Shown: positions 13,562 to 20,841 of the stretch, in pieces
Position numbering within the stretch: position 1 is the stretch's first letter
Layout of the letters: each line of letters starts with the position of its first letter
Program-made: the position numbers and the translations under genes
Source: CALGFH01 sp036003705
Lineage (GTDB): Bacteria; Actinomycetota; CALGFH01
Direction of reading: 5' to 3'
Length of the DNA stretch: 22,936 nucleotides
NCBI GenBank assembly: GCA_036003705.1
Contig: DASYSE010000119.1
Coordinates: 1 to 22,936, forward strand
The notes under the pieces: generated by a model
What the model was told of the DNA's origin: nothing
The model's database searches: none
The model's input: only the letters and a program-made list of their open reading frames with translations

Positions 13562-15031
13562 GTGTCCCTCGCCAGCCGCATGTACCACGGCGAGACCAGC
13601 TACGACTTCGTCGGTCGCCGGCGCCTGTGGTTCTCGATCTCGGGCGTGCTGCTGCTGATCTCGCTGGTCAGCCTGTTCGCTCCCGGTCTCAACTTCGGCA
13701 TCGACTTCAAGGGCGGAGCCTCCTTCCGGGTCCAGCCGGAGCGCCCGGTCACCGAGGCCCAGGTCCGCGACGCGGTCGGGCCGGTCGCCGAGGTCATCCA
13801 GGTGACCGAGAACCGACCCGTCCAGATCATCGTCCAGACCGAGGAGCTTTCCCAGCCGGAGATCGCCAGGCTCAGGGCCGACCTGGCCGAGATCGCCGGG
13901 GTCCAGTCCAACGACGTCTCCACCAACTCGATCGGCTCCAAGTGGGGGAGCACGGTCTCCCGCAAGGCGGTCATCGCCCTGCTGGTGTTCCTGGTCGTGG
14001 TGGTGATCTACGTGTCGCTGCGGATGGAGTTCAAGATGGCCGTGGCCGCCCTGGTGGCGCTGCTCCACGACCTGCTCATCACCGCCGGGATCTTCGCCGT
14101 GGCCCGCTTCGAGGTCACCCCGGCGACCGTGATCGCCCTGCTGACCATCCTCGGCTACTCGCTGTACGACACCGTGGTGGTCTTCGACAAGGTGCGTGAG
14201 AACACCGGCCCGCTCACCGCGATGTCGCGCACCACCTACTCCGAGGCCACCAACCTGGCCGTCAACCAGACCGTGATGCGGTCGCTGAACACCTCGCTGG
14301 CCTCGCTGCTGCCGATCCTGGGGCTGCTGGGCGTCGGTGCCTTCCTGCTCGGGGCCGAGACCCTCAAGGACCTGGCCCTGGCCCTGTTCGTCGGCGTGGC
14401 CGCCGGCGCCTACTCCTCCATCTTCATCGCCCCCCCGCTGGTCGCCGCCTGGAAGGAGAAGGAGCCGCGCTACACCCAGCTCAGGACCAGGGTCGAGCGC
14501 CTGGCCGCCCAGGGCGGGAGCGAGGCCTCGAGCCCCGCCAGGCGAGCCGTGCCCGAGCGGCCCGGCCGGCCCGCCGACCGGCCGGTTCGCCGCGCCGCCG
14601 CCGGGTCGGCCGCCAACCGTGACGCCCGCTCGAGGGCCGGCGCCGACGGGCGGGCCGGCGCCGACGGGCGGACCCGCGCCGACGGGCGGACCGGCACCCC
14701 CGGGCGGACCCGCGCCGACGGCCGGGCCGGCACCGACGGGCGGACCGGCGCCGACGGGCGGACCGGCGCCGACGGGCGGGCCGGCGCCGACGGGCGGACC
14801 GGCACCGCCCGCCGGCGCACCCCGGCCCCGCCGCCCGAGCCCGAGCTGCTGCCCGACAAGGACGATGCGCTGGAGGCCGAGGCGGCCACGGTCGACGAGG
14901 CCGAGCCGACCGAGGAGCCGGCCGCCGTCGCCCCGGCCCGCCGCCAGCCGCAGAAGCCGCGCTCGTCCCAGCAGCGGCGCAAGCCATCCGGGCGGCAGCA
15001 GTCCCGCCCGGCCAAGCGCCGCCGACGCTAA
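13562..15031 (+). CDS. secF: Protein translocase subunit SecF with long repeat-containing C-terminal tail
   Basis: Partner of SecD. The 489-residue product has helix 1 (about 22-40), the SecF signature GIDFKGGASFRV, a short periplasmic domain, and the five-helix block with LGYSLYDTVVVFDKVREN (proton-relay region) ending near residue 300. The remaining roughly 190 residues are a basic, disordered cytoplasmic tail, far longer than the family needs. It contains ten 18-base repeats encoding (A/T)GADGR-type hexapeptides, then an acidic stretch and a terminal PAKRRRR. The GTG start has AAGGAGG nine bases upstream. The tail is GC-rich in all frames, so its reading frame is less certain than that of the core. 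Confidence 0.92.
   Translation: MSLASRMYHGETSYDFVGRRRLWFSISGVLLLISLVSLFAPGLNFGIDFKGGASFRVQPERPVTEAQVRDAVGPVAEVIQVTENRPVQIIVQTEELSQPEIARLRADLAEIAGVQSNDVSTNSIGSKWGSTVSRKAVIALLVFLVVVVIYVSLRMEFKMAVAALVALLHDLLITAGIFAVARFEVTPATVIALLTILGYSLYDTVVVFDKVRENTGPLTAMSRTTYSEATNLAVNQTVMRSLNTSLASLLPILGLLGVGAFLLGAETLKDLALALFVGVAAGAYSSIFIAPPLVAAWKEKEPRYTQLRTRVERLAAQGGSEASSPARRAVPERPGRPADRPVRRAAAGSAANRDARSRAGADGRAGADGRTRADGRTGTPGRTRADGRAGTDGRTGADGRTGADGRAGADGRTGTARRRTPAPPPEPELLPDKDDALEAEAATVDEAEPTEEPAAVAPARRQPQKPRSSQQRRKPSGRQQSRPAKRRRR
14636..14815 (+). repeat. 18-bp minisatellite, ten units, inside secF
   Basis: Ten in-frame units of 18 bases close to GCCGGCGCCGACGGGCGG, encoding AGADGR, AGADGR, TRADGR, TGTPGR, TRADGR, AGTDGR, TGADGR, TGADGR, AGADGR and TGTARR. 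Units differ at one to a few bases. Because 18 is a multiple of three, copy-number change keeps every reading frame. In the next frame the same DNA encodes GGPAPT repeats. Confidence 0.9.
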
Positions 15032-15037
15032 CGTCCA

Positions 15038-15065
15038 CGACAGGAGGACAACGACAGGAGGACAA
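15038..15065 (+). repeat. Tandem duplication of the apt ribosome-binding segment
   Basis: The 14-mer CGACAGGAGGACAA occurs twice without a gap (15038-15051 and 15052-15065). Each copy carries a full AGGAGG. The second copy is eight bases before the apt GTG; the first is 22 bases before it, only a few bases after the secF stop. Confidence 0.85.
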
Positions 15066-15069
15066 CCAC

Positions 15070-15597
15070 GTGCCCATCGACATCCAGCGCCTGCGGGCCC
15101 TGATCCGCGACGTGCCCGACTTCCCCAGACCGGGGATCGTGTTCAAGGACATCACCCCGCTGTTGGCCAACGAGGTCGGCTTCTCGTCGGTGATCGACGA
15201 GACCGTCGTCCATTTCGGCCGCGGGAACGTCGACAAGGTCGTCGGCATCGAGGCCCGCGGCTTCATCCTGGCCTCGCCGGTCGCCTACCATTTCGGCGCC
15301 GGCTTCGTCCCCGTCCGCAAGGCCGGCAAGCTGCCCTACCAGGTCGAGGCCGAGGAGTACGCGCTCGAGTACGGCACCGCCACCCTGGAGCTGCACGCCG
15401 ACGCGATCGTCCCCGGCGAGCGGGTCCTGATCGTCGACGACGTGCTCGCCACCGGCGGCACCGCACGGGCCGCGGCCCGGCTGGTCGAGCGCCTCGGCGG
15501 CAAGGTCATCGGCATCGCCACCCTGATCGAGCTCGAGTTCCTCCAAGGCAGAAAGCAGATCGAAGGCTATGAATTCTTCAGCCTCATCCGGTACTGA
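15070..15597 (+). CDS. apt: Adenine phosphoribosyltransferase
   Basis: Apt makes AMP and pyrophosphate from adenine and PRPP. The 175-residue product starts (GTG) PIDIQRLRALIRDVPDFPRP and has GIVFKDITPLL (22-32), GIEARGFIL (59-67), the KLPY loop and the PRPP-binding motif VLIVDDVLATGGTA (119-132) with the two Asp residues. Length and motifs are those of the family. It lies between secF and rel, as in many actinobacteria and Firmicutes. Its last 29 bases overlap the start of ppa, whose product removes the pyrophosphate Apt releases. Confidence 0.95.
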   Translation: MPIDIQRLRALIRDVPDFPRPGIVFKDITPLLANEVGFSSVIDETVVHFGRGNVDKVVGIEARGFILASPVAYHFGAGFVPVRKAGKLPYQVEAEEYALEYGTATLELHADAIVPGERVLIVDDVLATGGTARAAARLVERLGGKVIGIATLIELEFLQGRKQIEGYEFFSLIRY

Positions 15598-16132
15598 CCT
15601 CCCCGGCCGGGGAGACCTGCCGCTCCACGTCATCGTGGAGATCCCCAAGGGGTCGCGGAACAAGTACGAGCTCGACCACGAGACGGGCCGCATCCGCCTG
15701 GACCGGATGCTGTTCAGCCCCGTCCACTACCCGACCGACTACGGCTTCGTGCCCGACACCCTGGCCGAGGACGGCGACCCCCTGGACGCCATGGTCCTGC
15801 TGGGCGAGCCCACCTTCCCCGGCTGCGAGATCCAGGGCAGGATCGTCGGCATGCTGGACATGGCCGACGACAAGGGCCCGGACCAGAAGCTGCTGGTCGT
15901 CCCGCTGACCGACCCCCACTGGAACTACATCCACGAGATCGACCAGGTCCCCCCGCACCTGCTGCGCGAGATCGAGCACTTCTTCACCGTCTACAAGCAG
16001 CTCGAGGACAAGACGGTCGAGACCTTCGGCTGGCGCGACGCCTACGTCGGCCACGTCATCCTCGACCAGGCGCTGGCCCGCGGGGCCGAGCACCGGCAGG
16101 CTGGCCACGGCGGGAGTACCGTGGAAGCCTAG
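15569..16132 (+). CDS. ppa: Inorganic pyrophosphatase (family I)
   Basis: Hydrolyses pyrophosphate to phosphate with Mg2+. The 187-residue product has VIVEIPKGSRNKYELD (21-36), the YPTDYGFVPDT segment (54-64), the metal-binding signature EDGDPLDAMVL (67-77, with Asp68, Asp70 and Asp73), and DDKGPDQK (100-107). The ATG at 15569 lies inside apt (29-base overlap), adding about 17 residues before the conserved core. Later in-frame starts would cut into the first beta strand, so I keep this one. The overlap implies translational coupling with apt. The extreme C-terminus (HRQAGHGGSTVEA) is not conserved. Confidence 0.94.
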   Translation: MNSSASSGTDLPGRGDLPLHVIVEIPKGSRNKYELDHETGRIRLDRMLFSPVHYPTDYGFVPDTLAEDGDPLDAMVLLGEPTFPGCEIQGRIVGMLDMADDKGPDQKLLVVPLTDPHWNYIHEIDQVPPHLLREIEHFFTVYKQLEDKTVETFGWRDAYVGHVILDQALARGAEHRQAGHGGSTVEA

Positions 16133-16171
16133 TCGCCCGCGGCGGCCGCCCCCGACCAGACCGCGGGCGAC
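16132..16171 (+). terminator. 11-bp perfect hairpin between ppa and rel (terminator or rel leader element)
   Basis: GTCGCCCGCGG (16132-16142) pairs perfectly with CCGCGGGCGAC (16161-16171) around an 18-base loop. The stem begins at the last base of the ppa stop codon. No T-tract follows. It could end the secDF-apt-ppa transcript or act as an attenuator or mRNA-stability element ahead of rel, whose ATG is 29 bases further on. Confidence 0.55.
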
Positions 16172-16200
16172 GGACGACCAACCTGGGTGGGGCCAACACG

Positions 16201-18534
16201 ATGGCGCAGCAGCATCCGACGGCGGTCCCCGACGGGCTGGCGCTCGAACGCGAGCCCCAGCCCGGCGTCGGCGCGCCCGGCGCCAACGGCGCCGACGCCG
16301 GGGCCGTCACCAGGCCCTACGACGCCGGGCCACCGCCCGAGCCCGACGTCGAGCCGCTGCTGAAGCGGGTCCGCCAGCGCAACCCGCGGGCCGACACCGC
16401 CGCCGTCGGGCGCGCCTTCGAGCTGGCCCGCGAGCGCCACGCCGGGCGCCGCCGCGCCTCCGGCGTGCCCTACCTGGCCCACCCGCTCGGGGTGGCCACG
16501 GTGGTGGCCGACCTCGGCCTGGACGCCGTCTCGGTCGAGGCAGCCCTGCTGCACGACGCCGTCGAGGAGCGCCTGGTCACCCTCGAGGAGATCCAGGACG
16601 GCTTCGGCGCCGAGGTGGCCAAGATCTCCGACGGGCTGGTCAAGCTGGACCGGGTCGGGTTCGACGGCCGGGAGGCCGCCCAGGCCGAGATCATCCGCAA
16701 GATGGTCATCGCCATGGCCCGCGACATCCGGGTGCTGGTGATCAAGCTGGCCGACCGGCTCCACAACATGCGCGACGTCGGCTACCTGGACCGCGAGGCC
16801 CAGGAGCGCAAGGCCCGCGAGGTCCTGGAGATCTACGCGCCGCTGGCCAACCGGCTCGGCATCCACCAGATCAAGTGGGAGCTGGAGGATCTGGCCTTCG
16901 CGACCCTGTACCCGCTGCGGTACGAGGAGATCGCGCGCATGACCGCCGAGCGCCAGCCGGCCCGCGAGCAGTACGTCACCGAGGTCATCAACCAGGTGAA
17001 CGCCCAGCTCAAGCAGGTGAGGCTGCGCGCATCGGTGACCGGGCGGCCCAAGCACTACTACTCGATCTACGAGAAGATGGTGGTACGGGGCAAGGAGTTC
17101 ACCGACATCTTCGACCTGGTCGGGGTGCGCGTCCTGGTCGACTCGATCAAGGACTGCTACGCCGCCCTCGGGCAGGTCCACGCGGTCTGGAAGCCGGTCC
17201 CTGGCCGGTTCAAGGACTACATCGCCATGCCCAAGTTCAACCTCTACCAGTCGCTGCACACCACGGTGGTGGGGCCGCAGGGCAAGCCGCTGGAGATCCA
17301 GATCCGGACCAAGGCGATGCACCGCACCGCCGAGTACGGGGTGGCCGCCCACTGGCGGTACAAGTCCAAGGACGGCAAGCCCGCCACCGAGCAGGAGATG
17401 GGCTGGCTGCGGCAGCTGATCGACTGGCAGCGGGAGCTGTCGGACCCGCGCGACTTCATCGAGAACCTCGAGACCGACCTGTACGTCGACGAGGTGTTCG
17501 TGTTCACCCCCAAGGGCGACGTGATCCAGCTGCCGGCCGGGGCGACCCCGATCGACTTCGCCTACGCGGTCCACACCGAGGTCGGTCACCGCTGCGTCGG
17601 GGCCAGGGTCAACAAGCGGCTGGTGCCGCTGGAGCACGCGCTGGAGAACGGCGACAACGTCGAGATCTTCACCTCCAAGGCCCAGGACGCCGGGCCGTCG
17701 CGGGACTGGCTGGGGATCGTCAAAACCCCGCGGGCCCGCAACAAGGTGCGCCAGTGGTTCGCCAAGGAGCGGCGCGAGGACGCCATCGAGGCCGGCAAGG
17801 ACGCGCTGATCCGGGCCATGCGCAAGGCCGGGCTGCCGCTGCAGAAGCTCACCCAGGGCGGGGCCCTGACCGCGCTGGCATCCGACATGCGCTTCCAGAG
17901 CCTCGAGGCGTTCTACGCCGCCGTCGGCTCCGGCCAGACCTCGGCGGCGGCGGTGGTCAGCCGGCTGGTCGCCGACCTGGGCGGCGAGGAGCAGGAGGAC
18001 GACGACGACCTGGTGCTGGAGCGGGCCGTCCGCCAGGCGCGGCCCCAGCCGGCCAGCCGGGGCGTGGTGGTGAAGGGCGCCGACGACGTCTGGGTCAAGC
18101 TGGCCCGCTGCTGCACGCCGGTGCCGCGCGACCCGATCATCGGCTTCGTCACCCGCGGCCACGGGGTGAGCGTGCACCGCGAGGACTGCCCCAACGCCGA
18201 CAACCTGCGCCGCGACCAGAACCGCATCATCGAGGTGGAGTGGGACACCTCGGGGCCGAGCGTGTTCGCGGTCACCATCCAGGTGGAGGCGCTGGACCGC
18301 ACCAAGCTGCTGCGGGACATCACCGAGGTCCTGTCCGACCACCACGTCAACATCATGTCGGCGACGGTGGCCACCGGCCGGGACCGGGTGGCCACGCTGC
18401 GCTTCACCTTCGAGCTGGCCGACATCTCCCACCTGGCCCACGTGCTGTCGACGGTCAAGCGGGTCGAGGGCGTCTACGACGCCTTTCGGGTCGTGCCGCA
18501 CGCCCAGTCCGGCAACGGCTCTCCGGCGGGCTAG
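16201..18534 (+). CDS. rel: Bifunctional (p)ppGpp synthetase/hydrolase (long RSH protein Rel)
   Basis: Rel makes and degrades the alarmone (p)ppGpp in response to starved ribosomes. The 777-residue product has a Pro/Ala-rich N-terminus (1-50), an HD hydrolase domain (about 70-200; His94, His118-Asp119, Asp185 in LADRLHNMR), a synthetase domain (about 250-385) with RPKHYYSIYEKM and RFKD (336-339), the RXKD form found in bifunctional enzymes, a TGS domain (about 430-490), a zinc-finger-like CC region (WVKLARCCTPVP) and a C-terminal ACT domain (about 700-777). The hydrolase motif is HDAVEE where nearly all relatives have HDxxED, a possible loss or tuning of hydrolysis. The ATG at 16201 has only a weak purine stretch upstream (GGGTGGGG). 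The gene follows apt-ppa. Confidence 0.95.
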   Translation: MAQQHPTAVPDGLALEREPQPGVGAPGANGADAGAVTRPYDAGPPPEPDVEPLLKRVRQRNPRADTAAVGRAFELARERHAGRRRASGVPYLAHPLGVATVVADLGLDAVSVEAALLHDAVEERLVTLEEIQDGFGAEVAKISDGLVKLDRVGFDGREAAQAEIIRKMVIAMARDIRVLVIKLADRLHNMRDVGYLDREAQERKAREVLEIYAPLANRLGIHQIKWELEDLAFATLYPLRYEEIARMTAERQPAREQYVTEVINQVNAQLKQVRLRASVTGRPKHYYSIYEKMVVRGKEFTDIFDLVGVRVLVDSIKDCYAALGQVHAVWKPVPGRFKDYIAMPKFNLYQSLHTTVVGPQGKPLEIQIRTKAMHRTAEYGVAAHWRYKSKDGKPATEQEMGWLRQLIDWQRELSDPRDFIENLETDLYVDEVFVFTPKGDVIQLPAGATPIDFAYAVHTEVGHRCVGARVNKRLVPLEHALENGDNVEIFTSKAQDAGPSRDWLGIVKTPRARNKVRQWFAKERREDAIEAGKDALIRAMRKAGLPLQKLTQGGALTALASDMRFQSLEAFYAAVGSGQTSAAAVVSRLVADLGGEEQEDDDDLVLERAVRQARPQPASRGVVVKGADDVWVKLARCCTPVPRDPIIGFVTRGHGVSVHREDCPNADNLRRDQNRIIEVEWDTSGPSVFAVTIQVEALDRTKLLRDITEVLSDHHVNIMSATVATGRDRVATLRFTFELADISHLAHVLSTVKRVEGVYDAFRVVPHAQSGNGSPAG

Positions 18535-18546
18535 GCACTCGGTGCC
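18534..18546 (+). terminator. Short hairpin directly after rel
   Basis: GGCAC (18534-18538), loop TCG, GTGCC (18542-18546), starting on the last base of the rel stop codon. Stem of five, no T-tract. Position suggests a terminator; strength is modest. Confidence 0.3.
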
Positions 18547-18646
18547 CATGGCGCGGGCGCTCCCGAATGGCGGTGGAGGGGAGCCGCAGGTCCCCCCGCG
18601 TGGATCGAGGACCGCCCTGGTTACCGAATCGGGCGCGGTCTAGCAC

Positions 18647-19096
18647 ATGCGGGCGGTGGTGTCGCGAGTTGCTTGGGCCCGGGTGGTGGCCGACGGGGAG
18701 CCGACCGGGGAGATCGGGCGGGGGCTGCTGGTGCTGGTCGGGGTGGGCCACGCCGACGGGGAGGCCGACGCCAGGTGGCTGGCCGCCAAGGTGGCCGCCC
18801 TGCGGGTGTTCGACGACGCCCAGGGCAGGATGAACCGATCCCTGGTCGAGGTCGGCGGGGGAGCGCTGGTGGTCAGCCAGTTCACCCTCTACGGCGACGC
18901 CCGCAAGGGCCGCCGGCCATCCTTTGTCGACGCCGCCCCGCCCGAGCAGGCCGCGCCGCTGGTCGAGGCGGTGGCCAAGGCCCTGGCCGGGGAGGGGGTG
19001 ACGGTCACCGCCGGCCGCTTCGGCGCCGCCATGCTGGTCGAGTCGGCCGGCGACGGCCCGGTCACCATCCTGCTCGACAGCACCCGACGGTTCTAG
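18647..19096 (+). CDS. dtd: D-aminoacyl-tRNA deacylase
   Basis: Dtd hydrolyses D-amino acids (and glycine mischarged on tRNA-Ala) from tRNA, a proofreading step in translation. The 149-residue product begins MRAVVSRVAWARVVADGE and has SQFTLYGD (77-84) and the cross-subunit Gly-cis-Pro motif GPVT (137-140), with KGRRPSF at 87-93. Length is typical. No Shine-Dalgarno sequence precedes the ATG (TCTAGCAC abuts it), so the mRNA may be leaderless or the start may be coupled to upstream reading. dtd directly after rel is the order known from Bacillus. Confidence 0.93.
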   Translation: MRAVVSRVAWARVVADGEPTGEIGRGLLVLVGVGHADGEADARWLAAKVAALRVFDDAQGRMNRSLVEVGGGALVVSQFTLYGDARKGRRPSFVDAAPPEQAAPLVEAVAKALAGEGVTVTAGRFGAAMLVESAGDGPVTILLDSTRRF

Positions 19097-19103
19097 CGCC
19101 CGG

Positions 19104-19126
19104 GCGCCGCCGTCGGTGGCCGGCGC
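19104..19126. terminator. GC-rich hairpin between convergent dtd and cyclophilin genes
   Basis: GCGCCGCC (19104-19111), loop GTCGGT, then GG, one bulged C and CGGCGC (19121-19126): eight pairs. It lies eight bases after the dtd stop and before the end of the opposite gene, fitting a bidirectional terminator. Confidence 0.45.
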
Positions 19127-19185
19127 GAGGGTGCGGGCCAGCTGGTTGTGGTGGGCCAGGTGGTGGCCGGCGACAACCGGGGCGC

Positions 19186-20028
19186 CTACGACGTCTTGAC
19201 GGTGAGCTTCTCGATCCAGACGGACTGGGCCGGGGTGTCGCCGCTCTGGCCGCCGACCTGGACCTTGGCGATCTTGTCGACCACGTCGCGGCCGTCCGCC
19301 ACCTCGCCGAACACCGAGTACTTGGCCTGCAGGCCCTTGGAGTTGTCGTCGAAGGAGATGAAGAACTGGCTGCCGCCGGAGTCGGGGCCGCTGTTGGCCA
19401 TGGCCACCGAGTACTTCTTGTAGGCGGCCGGGCTGGATGGCAGCTCGTCCTTGATGGCGTAGCCGGGACCGCCCTGGCCGGTGCCCTCCGGGTCGCCGCC
19501 CTGGATGACGGCAATGCCGGCTTGCCCGCCGGGCACGATCCGGTGGAACCAGGTCGAGTCGTAGAACCTCTTGCCGGCCAGGAACACGAAGTTGGCCGTG
19601 GTGATCGGCGCCTTCTTGGGGTCCAGCCGGACCGTGAAGCGGCCGCAGGAGGTCTGGAAGCTGGCCAGGTAGGTCTTGTCCGGGTCGACCTTGGTCTTGG
19701 GCGGGGCGTCGAAGGTTGGGCGCGTCACCTTGGGTGGGATCTTGCCGCCGCAGGCGACCTGGGCGGGTGCGGTCGGCGCGCCGGCCCGTGCGTCGTTGAA
19801 CTGCTGCGCGGCCGCGGTGGTGGACGACGCCACCGTGGTCGCCGCCGCCCCGGCCGGGGTGTCGTCGTCCCCGGTCAGCCACAGCCCGCCGGCCACGGCG
19901 GCCACCACCACGACCAGCCCGAGCCCTCCGTAGGTCAGCAGCGCCCGCCGCCGTCGCGCCCGCTGGCGTTCGGCCTCGCGCCGGGCCCGCAGCCGCTCCA
20001 GCTCCCGCCTGCGCGTCTGCTTCGACAT
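19186..20028 (-). CDS. ppiB: Membrane-anchored cyclophilin-type peptidyl-prolyl isomerase
   Basis: Catalyses cis-trans isomerisation of proline bonds, here probably on the outer face of the membrane. With ATG 20028 the product has 280 residues: a very basic N-terminal helix (1-29), one membrane span (about 30-51), a Thr/Ala-rich linker (52-85), then the cyclophilin domain (about 120-280) with YDSTWFHRIV (catalytic Arg163), IQGGDPEGTG (Gln176) and GSQFFISF. The ATG at 20043 is a weaker alternative: 20028 has AAGGGA four bases upstream. No tryptophan of the cyclosporin-binding type is evident. A minus-strand cyclophilin between rel and hisS is, as I recall, also the Mycobacterium tuberculosis arrangement. 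AGTCTA at 20059-20064 (TAGACT on the coding strand) may be its -10. Confidence 0.92.
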   Translation of the reverse strand: MSKQTRRRELERLRARREAERQRARRRRALLTYGGLGLVVVVAAVAGGLWLTGDDDTPAGAAATTVASSTTAAAQQFNDARAGAPTAPAQVACGGKIPPKVTRPTFDAPPKTKVDPDKTYLASFQTSCGRFTVRLDPKKAPITTANFVFLAGKRFYDSTWFHRIVPGGQAGIAVIQGGDPEGTGQGGPGYAIKDELPSSPAAYKKYSVAMANSGPDSGGSQFFISFDDNSKGLQAKYSVFGEVADGRDVVDKIAKVQVGGQSGDTPAQSVWIEKLTVKTS

Positions 20029-20099
20029 CCCATCCCTTCCCATCCGCGTGGAGTCCCGAGTCTATCGAGAAGCCGAGGTGGCGGCGGGAGCGGTTCCGG

Positions 20100-20105
20100 T
20101 AGCAT
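20100..20105 (+). promoter_or_regulatory. -10 box of a probable leaderless transcript for the MBL-fold hydrolase
   Basis: TAGCAT (20100-20105) is followed by exactly seven bases and ATG (20113-20115). Transcription would then start at the A of the ATG. No ribosome site is visible upstream of the ATG and no convincing -35 is present, both usual for actinobacterial leaderless promoters. Confidence 0.5.
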
Positions 20106-20112
20106 GCGGCCC

Positions 20113-20841
20113 ATGCTCGTCACCGGATTCCCCGCCGGGACCTTCCAGACCAACTGCTGGCTGGTCGCCACCGGGCCGGGCTCGGAGGCGCTGGTCGTCG
20201 ACCCCGGCCAGGACGCCCTGCCCGGGATCCAGGAGCTGTGCGCCCGTCACCGCCTCAAGCCGGTGGCGGCCCTGCTGACCCACGGCCACCTCGACCACGT
20301 CTGGACGGTCGCCCCGCTGGCCGACGCCAACGACCTCCCCGCCTTCATCCATCCGGCCGACCGCCACCTGCTCTCCGACCCGCTGGCCGGGTTCGGGCCG
20401 GAGGCCCGGGCCGCCTTCGGCGGGCTGCGGCTGCGGGAGCCGGACGATGTCCGCGAGCTGCGCGACGGCCAGACGATCGAGCTGGCCGGCCTGCGCCTGA
20501 CCGTCGACCACACCCCGGGGCACACCCCCGGCCACGTCACCTTCCGGTCGGGCCCATCCGAGGACGAGGCGGGGCGGCTGCTGGCCGGCGACCTGGTGTT
20601 CGCCGGCTCGATCGGGCGGACCGACCTGCCAGGCGGGTCGACCCAGGAGATGCTGGCCTCGCTGGCCTCCCGCTTCCTGACCCTGCCCGACGAGATGGTG
20701 GTGCTGCCCGGCCACGGCCCGACCACCACCGTCGGCCGCGAGCGGGCCGGCAACCCGTTCCTGACCGGCCTGGCCCCTGTTCCCGGGGGGTCCGGGGGGG
20801 TCAAGCCTAGCCCCCCGGTGAATCGGGCGACCCGACCGTGA
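20113..20841 (+). CDS. Metallo-beta-lactamase-fold hydrolase (glyoxalase II-like)
   Basis: A 242-residue hydrolase. The zinc signature THGHLDH is at 56-62 (His57, His59, Asp61, His62), HTPGHTPGH (133-141) gives the third His, GDLVFAGSIGRTDLPGG (159-175) the bridging Asp160, and PGHGPTTT (199-206) the last His201. This subgroup cleaves thioesters such as S-lactoylglutathione analogues, but the actinobacterial substrate is not settled. An ATG nine bases upstream (20104) is the alternative start; it overlaps the probable -10 box. The Gly/Pro-rich tail after about residue 215 is not conserved. The stop overlaps the hisS start in GTGA. Same neighbour as in mycobacteria (Rv2581c-like, from memory). 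Confidence 0.9.
   Translation: MLVTGFPAGTFQTNCWLVATGPGSEALVVDPGQDALPGIQELCARHRLKPVAALLTHGHLDHVWTVAPLADANDLPAFIHPADRHLLSDPLAGFGPEARAAFGGLRLREPDDVRELRDGQTIELAGLRLTVDHTPGHTPGHVTFRSGPSEDEAGRLLAGDLVFAGSIGRTDLPGGSTQEMLASLASRFLTLPDEMVVLPGHGPTTTVGRERAGNPFLTGLAPVPGGSGGVKPSPPVNRATRP

Noticed and set aside
14337..15572. Plus-strand ORF with GGPAPT repeats overlapping secF and apt
   Set aside because: It runs through apt out of frame and has no start site of its own; kept only as a remark on the secF tail.
16129..18549. Very long minus-strand ORF opposite rel
   Set aside because: It mirrors the rel codons; open antisense frames are routine at this GC content, and its translation is Asp/Gly/His/Val-rich low-complexity with no recognisable motif.
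19096..19107. 12-base palindrome GCGCCCGGGCGC after dtd
   Set aside because: It leaves no loop and consists only of G and C, which is expected often here; the overlapping stem at 19104-19126 explains the site better.
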